From: Clostridiales bacterium UBA7568
GTDB taxonomy: Bacteria; Bacillota; Clostridia; Oscillospirales; CAG-272
Reading direction: 5' to 3'
NCBI GenBank assembly: GCA_002479075.1
Contig: DLLG01000020.1
Location: forward strand, 448-64,447
Length of the DNA: 64,000 bases
The position numbers were made by a program, and so were the translations under genes. Positions 42,627 to 52,151 of the stretch are shown here, piece after piece; positions within the stretch are counted from its first letter, which is position 1; each line of letters opens with the position of its first letter. A model generated the notes under the pieces. That model worked only from the letters and a program-made list of their open reading frames with translations. It had not been told where the DNA came from and did not search any database.

Positions 42627-44435
42627 TCAATAGGTTGTCGTTTCCATACCGCTTTCCGACGGCAGCTTTGCGTTGTACGGAAGACGGACGCATACCGTCG
42701 TTCCCTTGCCCGGCTCGGATTCAAGACTGATGCTTCCGCCGTGCGCATCGACGATTTCCTTCGCTATCGCAAGGCCGAGGCCTGTGCCGCCCGTATCCGA
42801 GGTGCGCGCTTTTTCGACCCTGTAAAACCTTTCAAATATTCTCGGCTGGTCTTCCTTCGGAATTCCCATTCCGTTATCCTTTACGGTTATTGCAACGAAA
42901 TTCGGCTCGGCTTTTGCCGTTATTCCGATCTCGCCTCCGTCCGGCGTGTATTTTACGGCGTTCGCCAGAACGTTTATAAGCACCTGCTGGAGCTTTTCCT
43001 TGTCCCCTGTGACGGGCGGGATGTTTTCATCGCAGGAGCAGACCAGCTTATGATGATGATTGCCCGCCTCGACGGACATAATATCGTTCAGCCGGCGACA
43101 GAACTCGCCGATGTCAAACGTTTCAACCTTCCATACGGTGCGGTTGTTGTCAAGACGGGAGAGAACAAGCAGCTCGCTTACAATCCTCGTCATTCTGTCA
43201 CATTCTTCAATCGCCATTTGCAGGAAGTTGTTTTTCGATTCCTCGTCGAGCTGGGGGTATTCGAGAACAGTCTCAACAGCACCCTTGATGCTCGTAAGCG
43301 GGGTGCGGAGCTCGTGCGAAACATCCGCAACAAATTCCCTGCGGGATTTATCAAGCTCGTATCTGCCCGTGTTATCGTGTATAACGCACATAATTCCCGC
43401 ATTTTCATCGTTGCTCTGCGTATATCTGAATTCGGCAAACGTTATATCGAGTGCCTTTCCCTCAAAGATGACGTCGCTTATTACATAATTCTTGTTTTCT
43501 CTGTATTTATCCGATATTTCTCTGTAATCGATGCGCAGAGTCTTCATCATATCGGAAAAGGAAAATTCGGCATCCTCTTTGTAAGCAAACAGCGCCTTTG
43601 CCGTTTTGTTTATATGCATCAGCCTTCCCTGACTGTCAAACGCTATGACAGCGTCGTTCAAGTAAAGGAAGAGCGTTTCAAATTTCTCCCTCTCTCCGGA
43701 TATTTCGTCAAGAGTGCGCTTGAGGACATTTTTCATATTGTTGAAGGTTACGGAGAGCGTTCCGATCTCGTCGTTTGCGTTGACCTTGATCTCCTCGGAA
43801 AATTCCCCTGCGGAAATTCTCTTTGCGCTGACGGTCAGCGCTCTTATGGGCGAGGCTATCGCCTTTGCAAGGAAGAACGAAAGCACAATCGCAACAAGCA
43901 TTCCGAAGAATATCGCCTGAACCGTTATCTGAAAGATCATCTCGGAAAAAGCGCGAACCTCCTCCTGCGAGTCCTTGACGTAAACAATGCAGCGCTTTCC
44001 GCCGTTTTCAAGATATACGGCGTAATCTATATAGCTTGTCCCGTAATCCTTCGCACTGCCGACGCCCCCCGCAAGAGCCGTGACGATGTTCGGCGTTATC
44101 TCAAGCGTCGCGCCAAGCTCCGTGTCCGATCCTTCGAGCATCTTCCCGCTCATATCGAGGATATAATAGTTTCTGTATTTGCTGATGCCGAGCGCGCCGG
44201 AATATGCCCTGAGGATTTCGTTCTGCTTTGCGGAAAAATTGTCATCCGTCATCGCCGCGCGAAGCTCCTTCACAAGGCTGCCGTCCGTCGCAAGCGCCGC
44301 TGCCATCTCGTTCCGGAAGTCGCTTGAATAAAACCTGTTTGAGCTGACTATAAGCACCGCACTTATCGCCGTCATAAGGGTGATTGTGAAAACGACGAAG
44401 ATAAGAATGATTTTAAAATGCAGATTTCTGTACAT
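42627..44435 (-). CDS. walK: Sensor histidine kinase WalK
   Basis: A 602-residue kinase that senses cell-wall status and phosphorylates WalR. An extracytoplasmic sensor (about residues 33-168) lies between membrane segments at 10-31 and 171-193. A HAMP domain (about 193-245), a PAS-like domain (about 250-345, LNDAVIAFDSQGRLMHIN), a HisKA domain with the phospho-accepting H374 in DVSHELRTPL, and an ATPase domain with GMGIPKEDQPRIFERFYR and GGTGLGLAIAKEIVDAHGG follow. This layout (sensor-HAMP-PAS-HisKA-HATPase) is that of WalK/VicK. It lies 18 bp after walR and leads into yycH. Confidence 0.95.
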   Translation of the reverse strand: MYRNLHFKIILIFVVFTITLMTAISAVLIVSSNRFYSSDFRNEMAAALATDGSLVKELRAAMTDDNFSAKQNEILRAYSGALGISKYRNYYILDMSGKMLEGSDTELGATLEITPNIVTALAGGVGSAKDYGTSYIDYAVYLENGGKRCIVYVKDSQEEVRAFSEMIFQITVQAIFFGMLVAIVLSFFLAKAIASPIRALTVSAKRISAGEFSEEIKVNANDEIGTLSVTFNNMKNVLKRTLDEISGEREKFETLFLYLNDAVIAFDSQGRLMHINKTAKALFAYKEDAEFSFSDMMKTLRIDYREISDKYRENKNYVISDVIFEGKALDITFAEFRYTQSNDENAGIMCVIHDNTGRYELDKSRREFVADVSHELRTPLTSIKGAVETVLEYPQLDEESKNNFLQMAIEECDRMTRIVSELLVLSRLDNNRTVWKVETFDIGEFCRRLNDIMSVEAGNHHHKLVCSCDENIPPVTGDKEKLQQVLINVLANAVKYTPDGGEIGITAKAEPNFVAITVKDNGMGIPKEDQPRIFERFYRVEKARTSDTGGTGLGLAIAKEIVDAHGGSISLESEPGKGTTVCVRLPYNAKLPSESGMETTTY

Positions 44436-44453
44436 CTTTCGTCCTTTCGCCTC

Positions 44454-45173
44454 TTATGAGGGAATGTAATAGCCTTTTGTGCGCTTTGTGAGTATGTATT
44501 CGGGCTCTGCCGGAACCTCCTCTATCTTTGAACGCAGGCGCGACATCGTAACGTCAACCGTCCGTATCCCGCCAAAGAAGTCCTCGTAGCCCCAGACCTT
44601 TTCAAGCAGCTCCTCTCTTGTGAAAAGCTCGTCCGGATGCGAGGCGAGAAACAGCAGCACCTCAAATTCCTTTTTTGAAAGCTCGATCTCCCGCCCGCCC
44701 TTTGTGACGCGGAAATTCTTTGTATCAATCTTCAATTCTCTTATGACAATCATCCCTTCTGCGGGAGCGGGCTGCTTTATCTCAACGAACTCTCCCGAGC
44801 TTCTTCTGATATTCGCCTTGATTCTTGCAAGCAGAACCTTTATGGAAAACGGCTTTGTAACATAGTCGTCCGCGCCGAGGTCAAGCCCCATAACCTTATC
44901 GATCTCCTCCTCCTTCGCCGTCACCATTATTATAGGCGTGGACAAGGTTTTTCTTATTTCGCGACAGACGGAGAAGCCGTCTCTCTTCGGAAGCATTATA
45001 TCGAGGAGGATGAGATCGAAATTGCCCGTCAGCGCTTTTTCAAGCCCCTCCTCTCCGTCAAAGGCGGTATCACAAAGGTACCCCGCCATTTTCAGGTTGA
45101 CTTCAAGCACCATCGATATTCTCTTCTCGTCCTCTATGACGAGTATTTTCTTTTTTGCGGAATTATCTTCCAT
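44454..45173 (-). CDS. walR: Response regulator WalR (OmpR/PhoB family)
   Basis: A 239-residue response regulator. The receiver domain has the acidic pair ED (residues 14-15), the phosphorylated Asp58 in LILLDIMLPKRDG, and the conserved TAKEEEIDK and Lys in YVTKPFS. The C-terminal winged-helix domain (about 140-239) ends in RTVDVTMSRLRSKIE and GYYIPS, as in PhoB-type regulators. In other Firmicutes WalR controls autolysins and wall synthesis genes; the two M23 proteins in this window would be plausible targets, which is inference. It begins 20 bp after the DUF3810 gene. Confidence 0.95.
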   Translation of the reverse strand: MEDNSAKKKILVIEDEKRISMVLEVNLKMAGYLCDTAFDGEEGLEKALTGNFDLILLDIMLPKRDGFSVCREIRKTLSTPIIMVTAKEEEIDKVMGLDLGADDYVTKPFSIKVLLARIKANIRRSSGEFVEIKQPAPAEGMIVIRELKIDTKNFRVTKGGREIELSKKEFEVLLFLASHPDELFTREELLEKVWGYEDFFGGIRTVDVTMSRLRSKIEEVPAEPEYILTKRTKGYYIPS

Positions 45174-45193
45174 AGGTCGGTTTCCTCCGGTTT

Positions 45194-46330
45194 TTATTTT
45201 GATGCGCCGTCGCCGTAAAGCATATAGGCGCAGAGAAGATCGGCAACGAGCCCATAACTCTTTATGCCCGCCTCCTGCCCGTGCGAGGTGATATATGTGT
45301 CGTTTACCTTGTTTGATACCGTCGCCGCAACGTTTTCTCTGTATTTATCAAAGAATTTCGAAAATGCGACGGTCTCCCCTCTCGTCTCCTTTGACATTTC
45401 GGAGACCAGCTTTTTATAAAGCTCCTTGTCCGCGGAATACAGCTGATCCCGCACCTCGCGGAAGGCGTCCAGATAGCCGCTGTAACGGACATAGGGGTCA
45501 TCGCTCGATATGCAGACGAGGAACGCCGCGAAGTTCGCTTCGTCCTCCCTTGCAACTCCCCTCTGATGCGCCATTTCGTGCGCCGCAGAGCTGATTATTA
45601 TGAAATCAGGATAATTTACGTTTACGTTTGCTTCGCCCGTAAAGAAGCTGTAAAGGCCCGACGTATGGGTATATGTCCATATGCCGCTGAGAGCAACGGG
45701 CTTTGTATCCGAGCGGAAGCTCTGAAAGCAGGAGTATTCTTCGCTGACCTTTGCCCAGGCGTCATTCAGCTTTTCGTTCATTTCGGCATAGGAAAACGTC
45801 ATAGACGAATACGTCCCCTGCGGATAAAAAACATAATCGAGCTCCTTCTCCGCGCCCGCCAAAAGCAGCTTCGCCGTATCGTAAAGCTCCTCGGCGGAGA
45901 CGTTTTTCCTCTCCATTCCAAGCTTTTCGTCTATCGTTTTTCCGTAATAGCCCGTACCGTAGCCAAAGACGAAAAGCGAATACACAAGCGATATGACCGC
46001 AAGCGTACCTGAGGTGAATCTGATGAGCGAGCAAAGCGACCTTTTCCCGGCCCTTGTCATCAGCAAAACAAATATTATAAGCAAAAACGGAGAGCAGAGC
46101 AGAAGACTTTCCGCAAACGAAAACGGCAGAAAGCTCGTTATTTTCGCAAGAGCAAGCCTTATAACGGGACCCGAGCCGTCGTTTATTGCGTCGGCAAGCG
46201 CCTTGTTTGATTTTGAAATAAGCTCAATCGCAAAAGCGGCGACAAAGACGGCGAAAAGAACGATCGCCCAGACGGGAACCCAGTCCCAAAGGCGGAATTT
46301 TCCGCTTTTGTTTTCGTCCTTCATTTTCAT
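45194..46330 (-). CDS. DUF3810-type membrane-anchored protein with HEXXH motif
   Basis: A 378-residue protein with about three N-terminal membrane segments (the first near residues 17-37) and a large C-terminal domain. The start is the ATG at 46330 behind an AGGAGGAGGG stretch; the ATG at 46324 is an equally good alternative. The motif SSAAHEMAHQRGVAREDEANFAAF contains HEMAH, a zincin-type HEXXH, followed by a Glu-rich segment, so a metal-dependent peptidase activity is plausible. Such DUF3810 proteins are found in Clostridia and Bacteroidia, and the function is not known. Here the gene is the first of an apparent five-gene unit, DUF3810-walR-walK-yycH-yycI, which suggests a link to wall control. 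Confidence 0.8.
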   Translation of the reverse strand: MKMKDENKSGKFRLWDWVPVWAIVLFAVFVAAFAIELISKSNKALADAINDGSGPVIRLALAKITSFLPFSFAESLLLCSPFLLIIFVLLMTRAGKRSLCSLIRFTSGTLAVISLVYSLFVFGYGTGYYGKTIDEKLGMERKNVSAEELYDTAKLLLAGAEKELDYVFYPQGTYSSMTFSYAEMNEKLNDAWAKVSEEYSCFQSFRSDTKPVALSGIWTYTHTSGLYSFFTGEANVNVNYPDFIIISSAAHEMAHQRGVAREDEANFAAFLVCISSDDPYVRYSGYLDAFREVRDQLYSADKELYKKLVSEMSKETRGETVAFSKFFDKYRENVAATVSNKVNDTYITSHGQEAGIKSYGLVADLLCAYMLYGDGASK

Positions 46331-46465
46331 CCCTCCTCCTGTCCGATATTTTCGGATATACATATTCAATATATCATATATTTTATCTCTTTTCAACACT
46401 TTTTCTCCGCTCGCCCGGTTTTTACGGAATTTACCGATTTTTCTTGCCATTGTTTGTCCGCGGTG

Positions 46466-46494
46466 TTGAAATTTTTATAAAAATGTGGTATAAT
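46466..46494 (+). promoter_or_regulatory. Promoter of radC-uvrB-uvrA
   Basis: TTGAAA (46466-46471) and TATAAT (46489-46494) with a 17-bp spacer, about 40 bp upstream of the radC start. No clear LexA/DinR box overlaps it. Confidence 0.75.
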
Positions 46495-46535
46495 ATTGTG
46501 TTACAAAATCACTGCCTGAAACGGAGGGAACCGGT

Positions 46536-47201
46536 ATGCATAAAGAACACAGGAGCCGTATGAAAAACCGCTTCCTTGCGGAGGGGATTGACAGCTTTGA
46601 GCCGCACGAAATCCTTGAGCTTCTGCTCTATTATTCAATTCCTCAAAAGGACACAAACGAGCTCGCGCATACCCTTATCGACCGCTTCGGCAAGCTCTCC
46701 GCGGTTTTTGACGCCCCTTATGACGATCTTCTTTCCGTCCCCGGCGTAAGCGAGCACACGGCAACCCTCATAAAGCTCATCCCCGCTCTTTCCCGCAGAT
46801 ATGCGCTTGAAAAGAATTCAAAAATACTTCTCTCAACGGTTGAGGATGTCGGCAAGTTCCTTTGCGCAAGGTTTCTCGGCGTAACGGAGGAAACTGTCCT
46901 TCTCGTGCTGCTGGATAACAAATTCAGGCTCATCGAATGTGTAAAAGTGCACGAGGGCTCTGTCAATTCCTCCGCAGTAACGATGAGAAAGCTCGTTGAG
47001 CTTGCGCTTTTCAAGAGGGCGTCCTTTGCGTATCTTGCGCATAACCATCCCGGCGGTATAGCAATACCCTCCTCTGACGATATATATACGACAAAGCAAG
47101 CCGCAAGAGCCTTTGATCTGATTGAGATAAAACTGCTGGGGCATATCGTCGTCGCAGGAGACACATTCACAAACATCGATACGCAAAACCTCGTATATTA
47201 A
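46536..47201 (+). CDS. radC: RadC family JAB-domain DNA repair protein
   Basis: A 221-residue protein with an N-terminal helix-hairpin-helix region (about residues 40-85, LLSVPGVSEHTATLIKLIP) and a C-terminal JAB/MPN domain. The metal-binding signature AHNHPGGIAIPSSDDIYTTKQA supplies the two histidines and the Asp of the JAMM motif. RadC was once linked to DNA repair, but its biochemical role is unclear. It is the first gene of radC-uvrB-uvrA, nine bases before uvrB, with a consensus promoter upstream. The position with uvrBA suggests a role around damaged DNA, although that is contextual. Confidence 0.92.
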   Translation: MHKEHRSRMKNRFLAEGIDSFEPHEILELLLYYSIPQKDTNELAHTLIDRFGKLSAVFDAPYDDLLSVPGVSEHTATLIKLIPALSRRYALEKNSKILLSTVEDVGKFLCARFLGVTEETVLLVLLDNKFRLIECVKVHEGSVNSSAVTMRKLVELALFKRASFAYLAHNHPGGIAIPSSDDIYTTKQAARAFDLIEIKLLGHIVVAGDTFTNIDTQNLVY

Positions 47202-47210
47202 GGAGAAAAA

Positions 47211-49178
47211 ATGGATAAATTCAAGCTCGTCTCCCCGTATAAAGCGACAGGCGATCAGCCGGAGGCGATCGAGGCGCTTGTCAGCGGCGTTCTGCGCGGC
47301 GACAGGGAGCAGTCGCTCGTCGGCGTGACGGGATCGGGAAAAACGTTCACAATGGCTTCGATAATCGAAAAGGTCAACCGTCCGACGCTCGTTCTGGCAC
47401 ATAACAAGACCCTCGCCGCCCAGCTCTGCTCGGAATTTCGGGAATTCTTTCCGGAAAACGCCGTTTCGTATTTCGTTTCGTACTATGATTATTACCAGCC
47501 GGAGGCGTATATCCCCGGCAAAGACCTGTATATCGAAAAGGACTCCCTCGTAAACGACGAAATCGACCGTCTCCGTCACAGCGCAACGTCTTCTCTGTTT
47601 GAAAGGCGTGACGTTATAATCGTCGCGAGCGTTTCCTGCATATATTCCCTCGGCGACCCTTCGGAATACAAGTCGCTCGTTGTCGCCGTGCGCGAGGGGA
47701 TGGCAATCTCCCGCGAGGAGCTTATGCGCCGGCTCATAACCATAAACTACAATCGCAACGACCTCTCCCTCACAAGAGACAAGTTCCGCGCGAGAGGCGA
47801 TACGCTTGAAATAATGCCCGCCTCGGACACAACCGCCCTCCGCATTGAATTCTTCGGCGACGAAATTGACAGGATAAGCGAGATAAACGTTCTGACGGGC
47901 GAGGTCCGTCGCCGGCTCTCGTACGCGGCGATATATCCCGCCTCGCATTATGCAACCTCCGAGGAAAAGCGGGACGCCGCCCTGGACGAAATAAACCGCG
48001 AAATGACGGAGCGCGTTGCGGAATTCAAGGAGCAGGGAAAGTTCCTCGAAGCCCAGCGCATAGAAGAGCGCACAAAATACGATATGGAGATGATACGGGA
48101 GATCGGCTTCTGCTCGGGGATTGAAAACTATTCCAGAGTGCTCTCCGGCAGGCCCGAGGGATCTGTCCCCTTCTGCCTGCTCGATTATTTCCCCCGCGAT
48201 TTTCTCCTTCTCGTCGACGAATCGCACGTAACCCTCCCTCAGGTCAGAGCTATGAGCGGAGGCGATTTTTCGCGCAAGAAAAACCTCATAGATTACGGCT
48301 TCCGTCTCCCCTCCGCATATGACAACCGCCCGCTGACCTTCCCGGAATTTGAAAGCAAGCTAAATCAGGTTATCTATGTCAGCGCAACGCCGGGCCCATA
48401 TGAAAAGCAGCACAGCACGCAGCTTGTTGAGCAGGTCATCCGCCCGACGGGACTTCTCGATCCGAAGATCGAAGTCCGCCCCGTTGCGGGACAGGTCGAT
48501 GATCTTATGGGCGAGATCAAAAAGCGCACGGAAAAAGGAGAGAGGGTTCTCGTCACAACTCTTACGAAAAAAATGGCAGAGGATCTCTGCGAGTATCTTG
48601 AAATGAACCTTATAAAAGTCCGCTATATTCATCACGAGGTTGAGACAATGGAGCGGCAGGAGTTGCTCCGCGATCTGCGCCTCGGCGTTTACGACGTTCT
48701 CGTCGGCATAAATCTGCTGCGCGAGGGGCTTGACCTGCCGGAGGTGTCGCTCGTTGCGATTCTCGACGCCGACAAAGAAGGCTTGCTGCGCTCGGAAACG
48801 GCGCTCATTCAGACAATCGGCAGGGCGGCAAGAAACGAAAACGGCACCGTCATTATGTACGCCGACACCATAACCGATTCGATGCGCCGCGCGATCGACG
48901 AAACCGAGCGCAGACGCAGTATTCAGGAAAAATACAATAAGGAACACAATATCGTTCCTCACACGATAAAAAAGGATGTCCGCGCGGTCATCGAAATTGC
49001 TTCAAGCAAGGAGATAAACGCCGCAAAGGGCAAAAAGAAGATGGACGCAAAGGAGAAGGACGCTCTGATCGAAAAGCTGACGGCGGAAATGAAAAAAGCC
49101 GCTTCGCAGCTTGATTTTGAGCGTGCCGCTTACCTGCGCGACAGTATTGCAAAGATAAGAAACACGGAGAAAAAATAA
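47211..49178 (+). CDS. uvrB: Excinuclease ABC subunit B
   Basis: UvrB is the DNA-damage verification helicase of nucleotide excision repair and the platform for UvrC incision. The 655 residues match the family. Walker A is GVTGSGKTFTMA, the beta-hairpin region has YYDYYQPEAYIP, and helicase motifs include LLLVDESHVTLPQ and QTIGRAARNENG. The C-terminal UVR domain (about residues 615-650, LIEKLTAEMKKAASQLDFERAAYLRDSI) binds UvrC. It lies between radC and uvrA with a one-base gap to uvrA, so uvrB and uvrA are co-translated. Confidence 0.98.
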   Translation: MDKFKLVSPYKATGDQPEAIEALVSGVLRGDREQSLVGVTGSGKTFTMASIIEKVNRPTLVLAHNKTLAAQLCSEFREFFPENAVSYFVSYYDYYQPEAYIPGKDLYIEKDSLVNDEIDRLRHSATSSLFERRDVIIVASVSCIYSLGDPSEYKSLVVAVREGMAISREELMRRLITINYNRNDLSLTRDKFRARGDTLEIMPASDTTALRIEFFGDEIDRISEINVLTGEVRRRLSYAAIYPASHYATSEEKRDAALDEINREMTERVAEFKEQGKFLEAQRIEERTKYDMEMIREIGFCSGIENYSRVLSGRPEGSVPFCLLDYFPRDFLLLVDESHVTLPQVRAMSGGDFSRKKNLIDYGFRLPSAYDNRPLTFPEFESKLNQVIYVSATPGPYEKQHSTQLVEQVIRPTGLLDPKIEVRPVAGQVDDLMGEIKKRTEKGERVLVTTLTKKMAEDLCEYLEMNLIKVRYIHHEVETMERQELLRDLRLGVYDVLVGINLLREGLDLPEVSLVAILDADKEGLLRSETALIQTIGRAARNENGTVIMYADTITDSMRRAIDETERRRSIQEKYNKEHNIVPHTIKKDVRAVIEIASSKEINAAKGKKKMDAKEKDALIEKLTAEMKKAASQLDFERAAYLRDSIAKIRNTEKK

Positions 49179-49179
49179 A

Positions 49180-51996
49180 ATGCCCGCAAATTTCATTCAT
49201 ATAAAGGGCGTGCGCGTGCACAACCTCAAAAACATAGAGCTGACAATCCCCCGCGATAAGCTCGTGGTCTTCACGGGTCTTTCCGGCTCGGGAAAATCGT
49301 CTCTCGCCTTTGATACGATTTATGCCGAAGGTCACAGGCGGTTCGTTGAGTCGCTCTCGTCATACGCAAGGCAGTTTCTCGGTCAGCTCGACAAGCCGGA
49401 TATAGACTTCATCGAGGGGCTCTCCCCCGCTATCTCGATAGACCAGAAAACAACCTCCAAAAACCCCCGCTCGACCGTCGGAACGGTGACCGAGATATAT
49501 GATTATCTCCGTCTGCTTTATGCAAGAGTCGGCGTGCCGCATTGCCCTGTCTGCGGCAAGGAAATCCGCCGTATGCCGACAGACGTTATGATAGACAGGA
49601 TAATGGCTATGCCGGAGGGCACGAAATTTATGGTTTCCGCGCCCGTCGCAAGAGGAAAAAAGGGGCGGTTTGAGAAGGTGTTCGAGGACGCCCGCAAAAA
49701 CGGCTTTTCAAGAGCGCGCGTCGACGGCACCGTCTACCCGATTGACGAAATTCCGGAGCTTGACAAGAACAAAAAACATACGATAGAAATCCTTGTTGAC
49801 AGACTCGTCCGCAGAGAGGGGATAGAGCAGAGGCTTTCAGATTCGCTCGAAACCGCGCTCTCTATGGGCGGCGGAACCGTCTCGATAATCAATGCGGAAA
49901 CGGAGGAGGAGCAGACCTTTTCGCAGAATTATGCCTGCGAGGAGCACGGCTTTTCCGTCCCGGAGCTTGAACCGAGAATGTTCTCCTTCAACAGCCCGAT
50001 CGGCGCCTGCGAAAAATGTGCGGGGCTGGGCGAGCTTCAGACGTTCTCCGTCGAAAAAATGATTCCGGACGAGTCGCTTTCCCTGCGCGAGGGGGCGATA
50101 AACGTAAACGGGTTCAAAAGCCTGGATGAGGATTCCTGGTCCGGTCCGCTGCTCGAGGAGGTCGGCAAAAAGCACGGCTTTTCCCTTGATACAAAGCTCT
50201 GCGACTATTCTCCGGACGCAAAAAACGCCCTGCTGTACGGCACGGGCGACGAAAAATATCACGTTATCCGCAGCTTCGCGGGCTTGGTACACGATCAGAT
50301 CGTCAAATGGTCGGGGCTTGTAAACACCGTTCAGACACGCTTTTCGCAGATGCAGAACGAATATTATCAGGAATTTCTTGAGTTTGTCCCCTGCCCCGAG
50401 TGTCACGGAAAGCGCCTAAAAAAAGAAGTTCTCTCCGTAACCGTCGGCGGGCTGAACATAGACGAAGTCTGCTCGCTTGACATTGCTTCCGCTCTCGACT
50501 TTTTCGAAAAGCTCTCGCTTACGGGCGCGGACGAGCAGATTGCAAGAGAAATTCTCAAAGAAATAAAATCCCGCCTCGGCTTTCTCAAAAGCGTCGGACT
50601 TGAATATCTCACCCTCGGCAGAAAGGCGGGGACGCTTTCCGGCGGCGAGGCACAGAGAATACGCCTTGCAACGCAGATCGGTTCGTCGCTCGTCGGCGTG
50701 CTGTATATTCTCGACGAGCCGAGTATCGGACTTCATCAGCGTGACAACCGCAAGCTGATCGATACCCTCCTTCGCCTGCGCGATACGGGAAATTCGGTCA
50801 TAGTCGTCGAGCACGACGAGGAAACTATGCTCGCTTCGGACTATATCGTCGACATCGGCCCCGGCGCCGGTGTTCACGGCGGCGAGGTCGTCGCGGCAGG
50901 TACGCCGGAGGAGGTTATGGCTTGTGAAAAGTCGATAACGGGACAGTACCTCTCGCATAAAAAGTTCATCCCCGTGCCTGAAACGCGCAGAGAGGGCAAC
51001 GGAAAATATCTTGTTGTCCGCGGGGCAAGGGAAAACAACCTCAAAAACATAACCGTCCGCTTCCCGCTCGGAAAATTCGTCTGTGTGACAGGCGTTTCCG
51101 GCTCCGGAAAATCGTCGCTTGTCAACGCCGTGCTTCTGAAAACTCTCCAGAAAAAGCTCAACCGCGCCATAACATACCCCGGCAAATGCGACGGTATCGA
51201 CGGCATCGAAGAACTGGACAAGGTAATCGCGATAGATCAGAGCCCGATCGGGCGCACACCCCGCTCCAACCCCGCAACCTATACGGGTCTTTTCTCGGAC
51301 ATCCGAGACCTTTTCGCAAGCACGCCGGACGCCAAAGTCCGCGGCTACGGCGCAGGAAGGTTCTCCTTCAACGTCAAGGGCGGGCGCTGCGAGGCTTGCC
51401 AGGGAGACGGCGTGCGCTGTATCGAAATGCATTTCCTCCCGGACGTTTACGTCACCTGCGACGTTTGCCACGGGAAACGCTACAACAGAGAGACGCTCGA
51501 AGTCAAATACAAGGGCAAGAGCATTTTTGACGTGCTGGATATGACCGTCGAAGAAGGGCTGAAATTCTTTGAAAATCTGCCGAAGCTCCGCCGCAAGCTG
51601 CAAACACTTTATGATGTCGGGCTCGGATATATAAAGATCGGGCAGTCGTCAACGACGCTCTCCGGCGGCGAAGCGCAGAGAGTCAAGCTTGCAACAGAGC
51701 TTGCGAGGAGAGGAACGGGCAGAACCGTTTATATCCTCGACGAGCCGACGACGGGTCTGCATTCGGAGGACGTCCGCAAACTGCTTGAAATGCTTTCAAG
51801 ACTCTGCGAAAACGGAAACACTGTCATCGTCATCGAGCACAATCTTGACGTCATAAAGACGGCGGATCATATAATCGATCTCGGGCCCGAGGGCGGCTCC
51901 GGTGGCGGAACGATCGTTGCCGAAGGAACACCCGAAGAGGTTGCAAAATGCAAAAAGTCCTATACCGGACAGTTCCTCGCAAAGCTGCTCAAATGA
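49180..51996 (+). CDS. uvrA: Excinuclease ABC subunit A
   Basis: UvrA is the damage-recognition ATPase of nucleotide excision repair and delivers UvrB to lesions. The 938-residue protein has two ABC ATPase modules with Walker A GLSGSGKSSLAFDTIYAEG (about residue 30) and GVSGSGKSSLVNAVL (about residue 636). Signatures are LSGGEAQRIRLATQIGS and LSGGEAQRVKLATEL, and Walker B segments are LYILDEPSIGLHQRD and VYILDEPTTGLHSED. Zinc-finger cysteines are present in CPVCGKEIRR, CEKCAGLGE and CEACQGDG. The gene is the last of radC-uvrB-uvrA and ends in a strong terminator that abuts the toxin promoter. Confidence 0.98.
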   Translation: MPANFIHIKGVRVHNLKNIELTIPRDKLVVFTGLSGSGKSSLAFDTIYAEGHRRFVESLSSYARQFLGQLDKPDIDFIEGLSPAISIDQKTTSKNPRSTVGTVTEIYDYLRLLYARVGVPHCPVCGKEIRRMPTDVMIDRIMAMPEGTKFMVSAPVARGKKGRFEKVFEDARKNGFSRARVDGTVYPIDEIPELDKNKKHTIEILVDRLVRREGIEQRLSDSLETALSMGGGTVSIINAETEEEQTFSQNYACEEHGFSVPELEPRMFSFNSPIGACEKCAGLGELQTFSVEKMIPDESLSLREGAINVNGFKSLDEDSWSGPLLEEVGKKHGFSLDTKLCDYSPDAKNALLYGTGDEKYHVIRSFAGLVHDQIVKWSGLVNTVQTRFSQMQNEYYQEFLEFVPCPECHGKRLKKEVLSVTVGGLNIDEVCSLDIASALDFFEKLSLTGADEQIAREILKEIKSRLGFLKSVGLEYLTLGRKAGTLSGGEAQRIRLATQIGSSLVGVLYILDEPSIGLHQRDNRKLIDTLLRLRDTGNSVIVVEHDEETMLASDYIVDIGPGAGVHGGEVVAAGTPEEVMACEKSITGQYLSHKKFIPVPETRREGNGKYLVVRGARENNLKNITVRFPLGKFVCVTGVSGSGKSSLVNAVLLKTLQKKLNRAITYPGKCDGIDGIEELDKVIAIDQSPIGRTPRSNPATYTGLFSDIRDLFASTPDAKVRGYGAGRFSFNVKGGRCEACQGDGVRCIEMHFLPDVYVTCDVCHGKRYNRETLEVKYKGKSIFDVLDMTVEEGLKFFENLPKLRRKLQTLYDVGLGYIKIGQSSTTLSGGEAQRVKLATELARRGTGRTVYILDEPTTGLHSEDVRKLLEMLSRLCENGNTVIVIEHNLDVIKTADHIIDLGPEGGSGGGTIVAEGTPEEVAKCKKSYTGQFLAKLLK

Positions 51997-51997
51997 T

Positions 51998-52025
51998 AAA
52001 GCGCACCGCGCTTGCGGTGCGCTTT
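51998..52025 (+). terminator. Intrinsic terminator after uvrA
   Basis: A perfect 12-bp stem, AAAGCGCACCGC with GCGGTGCGCTTT (51998-52009 and 52014-52025), has a 4-nt loop and is followed by TT. The -35 box of the toxin promoter begins four bases later. Confidence 0.9.
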
Positions 52026-52028
52026 TTA

Positions 52029-52057
52029 TTGACATTTCCGTCATCTTATGCTATAAT
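52029..52057 (+). promoter_or_regulatory. Promoter of the type I toxin mRNA
   Basis: TTGACA (52029-52034) and TATAAT (52052-52057) with a 17-bp spacer, a perfect consensus. Transcription would begin near 52064 and leaves a leader of about 88 bases before the toxin ATG. Confidence 0.85.
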
Positions 52058-52094
52058 CCTTTGCCGGAAGCTGTCAAGCACGGCGGCGGTTGAC

Positions 52095-52146
52095 TTCCCT
52101 CTTTCTGAGGGAGGACTTTTTCTCCCTCGATAAACGGAGGGAGGTG
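52095..52146 (+). promoter_or_regulatory. Structured leader that hides the toxin ribosome-binding site
   Basis: One hairpin (TCCCTC/GAGGGA, 52096-52112) is followed by a second in which CTCCCTC (52122-52128) pairs with GAGGGAG (52137-52143). The second covers the GGGAGGTG site used by the ATG at 52152. A repressed full-length mRNA that needs processing or refolding is typical of type I toxin leaders. Confidence 0.65.
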
Positions 52147-52151
52147 ATGCT

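Noticed and set aside
52089..52095. A second promoter (TTGACTT) inside the toxin leader
   Set aside because: No -10 element lies 16-18 bp further on; the sequence there is part of the leader hairpins.
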